From positions 1-33,951 of IMG/VR virus record IMGVR_UViG_3300042485_003195: a stretch of 33,951 bases of DNA. The stretch is one strand, 5' to 3'. Positions 32,019 through 33,951 of the stretch are shown piece by piece. Position 1 is the first letter of the stretch. Each line of letters opens with the position of its first letter. Made by a program: the position numbers and the translations under genes. Below the pieces are notes generated by a model. The model had not been told where the DNA came from, did no database searches, and saw only the letters and a list, made by a program, of their open reading frames with translations. The stretch comes from a virus.

Positions 32019-33951
32019 CTTGCTGGCACCACAGTAAATTCACCTTGTCCAACCATGTTGTTTCCTCTTAACCAATTCGCAGCATACTGATTTGCTTCGC
32101 CTTGGTTGCTGCGATGAACAAAACTATACACTTCACGATCATTTTGATCTAATACCAACCAACGAGTATTGCCTGGTGGTAGGCTTTCAGTACCTCGAGC
32201 TGGTGCCTGTGTCACAGGATCAGCTTCAATTCTGAGAACCTCAGCTCTACTGGCTTCAAGTTGATTTCTAACGTTGGCCATAGCAGCGTCGGCATTGGCC
32301 GCAGGAACAGTGACCCTATTGTTCATAATATCTCCGTACTGACGTATAGTGTAATCAACTGTGAATCGTTGTTGAACTTCACCTTGATTGCGTGACAGAT
32401 TGTCTCTTGGTCGCATGAGTGGTCTCACGTAAATAGGATCATCAAACCCTGTTTGTTGTTGCCATCTTGCTGCGTGTCTTTCGGCGTCCGCTACTGCGTT
32501 TCCGATACCGCTTATTACGGATACAACCTCATTGGTGTTTCTACTAACTACTTCCCAGTGCCCGGTAAATTCTTGATCACGACTTGGTGTTTGTGCAGTT
32601 CGTTGTCTCTGTAATTCAGCAGTTGATCCAGGTATGCCACGGTTTTCTATTCTACGCCACTTGAATAATTCTGGACTACTGTTGGAGCCAGATAACCAAT
32701 CTTGATACTTTCTTTCGGCTTCAGGATCGGTGTTAGCAATAAATCTAAACATACTACGATTAGTTTCTGTGTTATAGATTTCATAGTTGGCATCTGTGCT
32801 TTGTTCTCCACCTACAGCGCCAGCTGGTATAGGTTCTCCTGATCTGGCTCGCATCGCAGCTACAGCAGTTTCTTCACCTTGATAGTCCGGATCATGAATT
32901 GCTACCATGTCATCAAAGGTCACATTGGCAAATACATCAGCGTGTCTTTGAACAGCTAAAGTTTTTGCCTGGTATTCACTCATTGCTCTTACATATACTT
33001 TCCGGTCAGGTCTGCCACCTACTGCCACACGATAAAACTTGTTCGAAGCCATGTTCATATCATTGCTGGTAGCTGCTCGTACGGGTTGAGCTCGCCAACC
33101 ATTTTGCTGAGTGTAATCTTCTATACTATTACCACCCAAGTTTAGGCTCCATTTTTTAATAGCTTCTTTGTATGCACCCAACTCATCCATGGCCACAACT
33201 TCTACGCCTTGGCTTTGATAAGGGCTGTTTTGGCTACCAATAACCTTCCATACCAACAAGATGTCTTTGGCACCAAGTGCAAGTTTATTAGCTTTTCTCT
33301 TGCCCTGAATGTTTCTTACAAATGCTTTCAATGCACTTTGTGGTAATTCACCGGCTGCATACTTGGCAAAGTATTGGATGGTATCATCTTCCCGGCCTTG
33401 TGTTAGAGTTTTGTACAATTTCTTGTAGTATTCTTGTTTGAACTCTTCGGGCTTAGTAGCCACACTAAGTGCTGCCACTGCTCTGAGCAAGGTGTTTTTC
33501 ACAGTGGTTATACCGGCGTCGCCAGTCATCCAATCACCGCCCGGGCCACGGAATTCCACCCACTGATCACGATTGTTTATGCTGGTAAATTTTTCTGTGC
33601 TACCTGTATGTAATATTTTGCTGGCCAATTCACTTAGTCCGCCCTGGAACTGACGCATCATTTCTTCAACACGACTGGGATCACCGCGACCCATGGTGAC
33701 AATTTTCTTTAGAGCAGATTTACAATAGGTATTACCTTCTCTACCAAACTGTTCCAGGATGTAGTTGTCGCCCAGGAACATGGCCAATTTCACATAGTCA
33801 AGATTTTTCTGATTGGGCACACTGACATTCATGTGCAAGCCTGTGCTGCTGTTGGTATAGGCGCCTGCTCGCTCAGCCCACGCCACCACCTTGTCTATGT
33901 CAGACAGCATTTCATCTACGGTCAGCACAGGACTAACAAACTCCAGTCCTG
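32015..33951 (-). CDS. Large amidoligase-like protein, N-terminus outside the window
   Basis: The frame is open to the window end, so at least 645 residues are present. 'GLEFVSPVLTVDEMLSDIDKVVAWAERAGAYTNSSTGLHMNVSVPN' and 'KFTSINNRDQWVEFRGPGGDW' carry the amidoligase_2-type pattern (E..SP, G.H.x.., INN, EFR). This ATP-grasp-like family forms amide links between amino groups and carboxylates; phage members are thought to modify the cell wall or proteins. From about residue 290 on, the protein has repeated beta-type units ('RVAVGGRPDRKVYVRAMSEYQAKTLAVQRHA', 'YDPIYVRPLM', 'FTVDYTIRQYGDIMNNRVTVPAANADAAMANVRNQLEA'), about four related modules. Last gene of the ATGA-coupled set in transcription order here, first upstream. 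Confidence 0.65.
   Translation of the reverse strand, partial: GLEFVSPVLTVDEMLSDIDKVVAWAERAGAYTNSSTGLHMNVSVPNQKNLDYVKLAMFLGDNYILEQFGREGNTYCKSALKKIVTMGRGDPSRVEEMMRQFQGGLSELASKILHTGSTEKFTSINNRDQWVEFRGPGGDWMTGDAGITTVKNTLLRAVAALSVATKPEEFKQEYYKKLYKTLTQGREDDTIQYFAKYAAGELPQSALKAFVRNIQGKRKANKLALGAKDILLVWKVIGSQNSPYQSQGVEVVAMDELGAYKEAIKKWSLNLGGNSIEDYTQQNGWRAQPVRAATSNDMNMASNKFYRVAVGGRPDRKVYVRAMSEYQAKTLAVQRHADVFANVTFDDMVAIHDPDYQGEETAVAAMRARSGEPIPAGAVGGEQSTDANYEIYNTETNRSMFRFIANTDPEAERKYQDWLSGSNSSPELFKWRRIENRGIPGSTAELQRQRTAQTPSRDQEFTGHWEVVSRNTNEVVSVISGIGNAVADAERHAARWQQQTGFDDPIYVRPLMRPRDNLSRNQGEVQQRFTVDYTIRQYGDIMNNRVTVPAANADAAMANVRNQLEASRAEVLRIEADPVTQAPARGTESLPPGNTRWLVLDQNDREVYSFVHRSNQGEANQYAANWLRGNNMVGQGEFTVVPAR

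Noticed and set aside
1-33951. CRISPR arrays or insertion sequences
   Set aside because: No regularly spaced repeats and no transposase frames were seen.

Overview
The window looks like part of a large T4-like tailed phage (Caudoviricetes) genome. Support comes from dense, ATGA/TAATG-coupled small genes almost all on the minus strand, a T4-type ATP-dependent DNA ligase, a zinc-ribbon HNH nuclease sitting among tRNAs, a head/tail-type structural fragment, and a group of proteins starting with a 'MRAxxFxxE' leader like the capsid-targeting leader of T4 internal head proteins. The genetic code is standard. The host is not shown directly. A circularly permuted tmRNA with the tag ANAANDEVFALAA, an AhpC of proteobacterial type and a Pal-type lipoprotein point to a Gram-negative proteobacterium. 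A two-piece tmRNA with an ...ALAA tag would suit a beta- or alphaproteobacterium.

Region 1 (1-9200): a tRNA island of 28 genes covering all 20 amino acids, including a probable tRNA-Ile2 for AUA and an odd long-armed tRNA-Ile(UAU). Small, mostly unknown genes lie between the tRNAs, with one plus-strand HNH endonuclease. The island also holds two copies of an unrecognised structured RNA (about 957-1135 and 6888-7100) and several A/T-rich long-stem hairpins. Two of these hairpins begin exactly at the encoded CCA of a tRNA.

Region 2 (9200-16320): an auxiliary-metabolism block. It holds a PP-loop ATPase, a periplasmic binding-like protein, a secreted acetamidase/formamidase, an orphan 24-residue PqqA (the precursor peptide of PQQ) with its own promoter, hairpin and terminator, a DUF2061 membrane protein, an AhpD-like disulfide protein, an SGNH hydrolase, a 2-Cys peroxiredoxin AhpC and a glycosyltransferase-like protein. 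My reading is redox and possibly C1/PQQ-dependent metabolism during infection; this is inference.

Region 3 (16320-28180): regulators (AbrB-like, winged-helix-like), conserved phage small proteins, DNA ligase, a SWIM zinc-finger protein, the permuted tmRNA, a MjaI-type nuclease, then a very tightly packed early-type operon with a Pal/OmpA lipoprotein and an L7/L12-C-terminal-like protein. Many genes are driven by near-consensus host sigma70 promoters (TTGAC-N17/18-TATAAT, often with extended TG). Five share a repeated hairpin/terminator-promoter cassette.

Region 4 (28160-33951): a diiron ferritin-like protein followed upstream by four ATGA-coupled genes. Three of these carry the MRAxxFxxE leader: a probable ADP-ribosyltransferase-kinase fusion, a conserved-tail protein and an unknown. 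The fourth is a large amidoligase-like protein cut by the window end. This looks like a set of proteins packaged in the head and possibly injected into the host.
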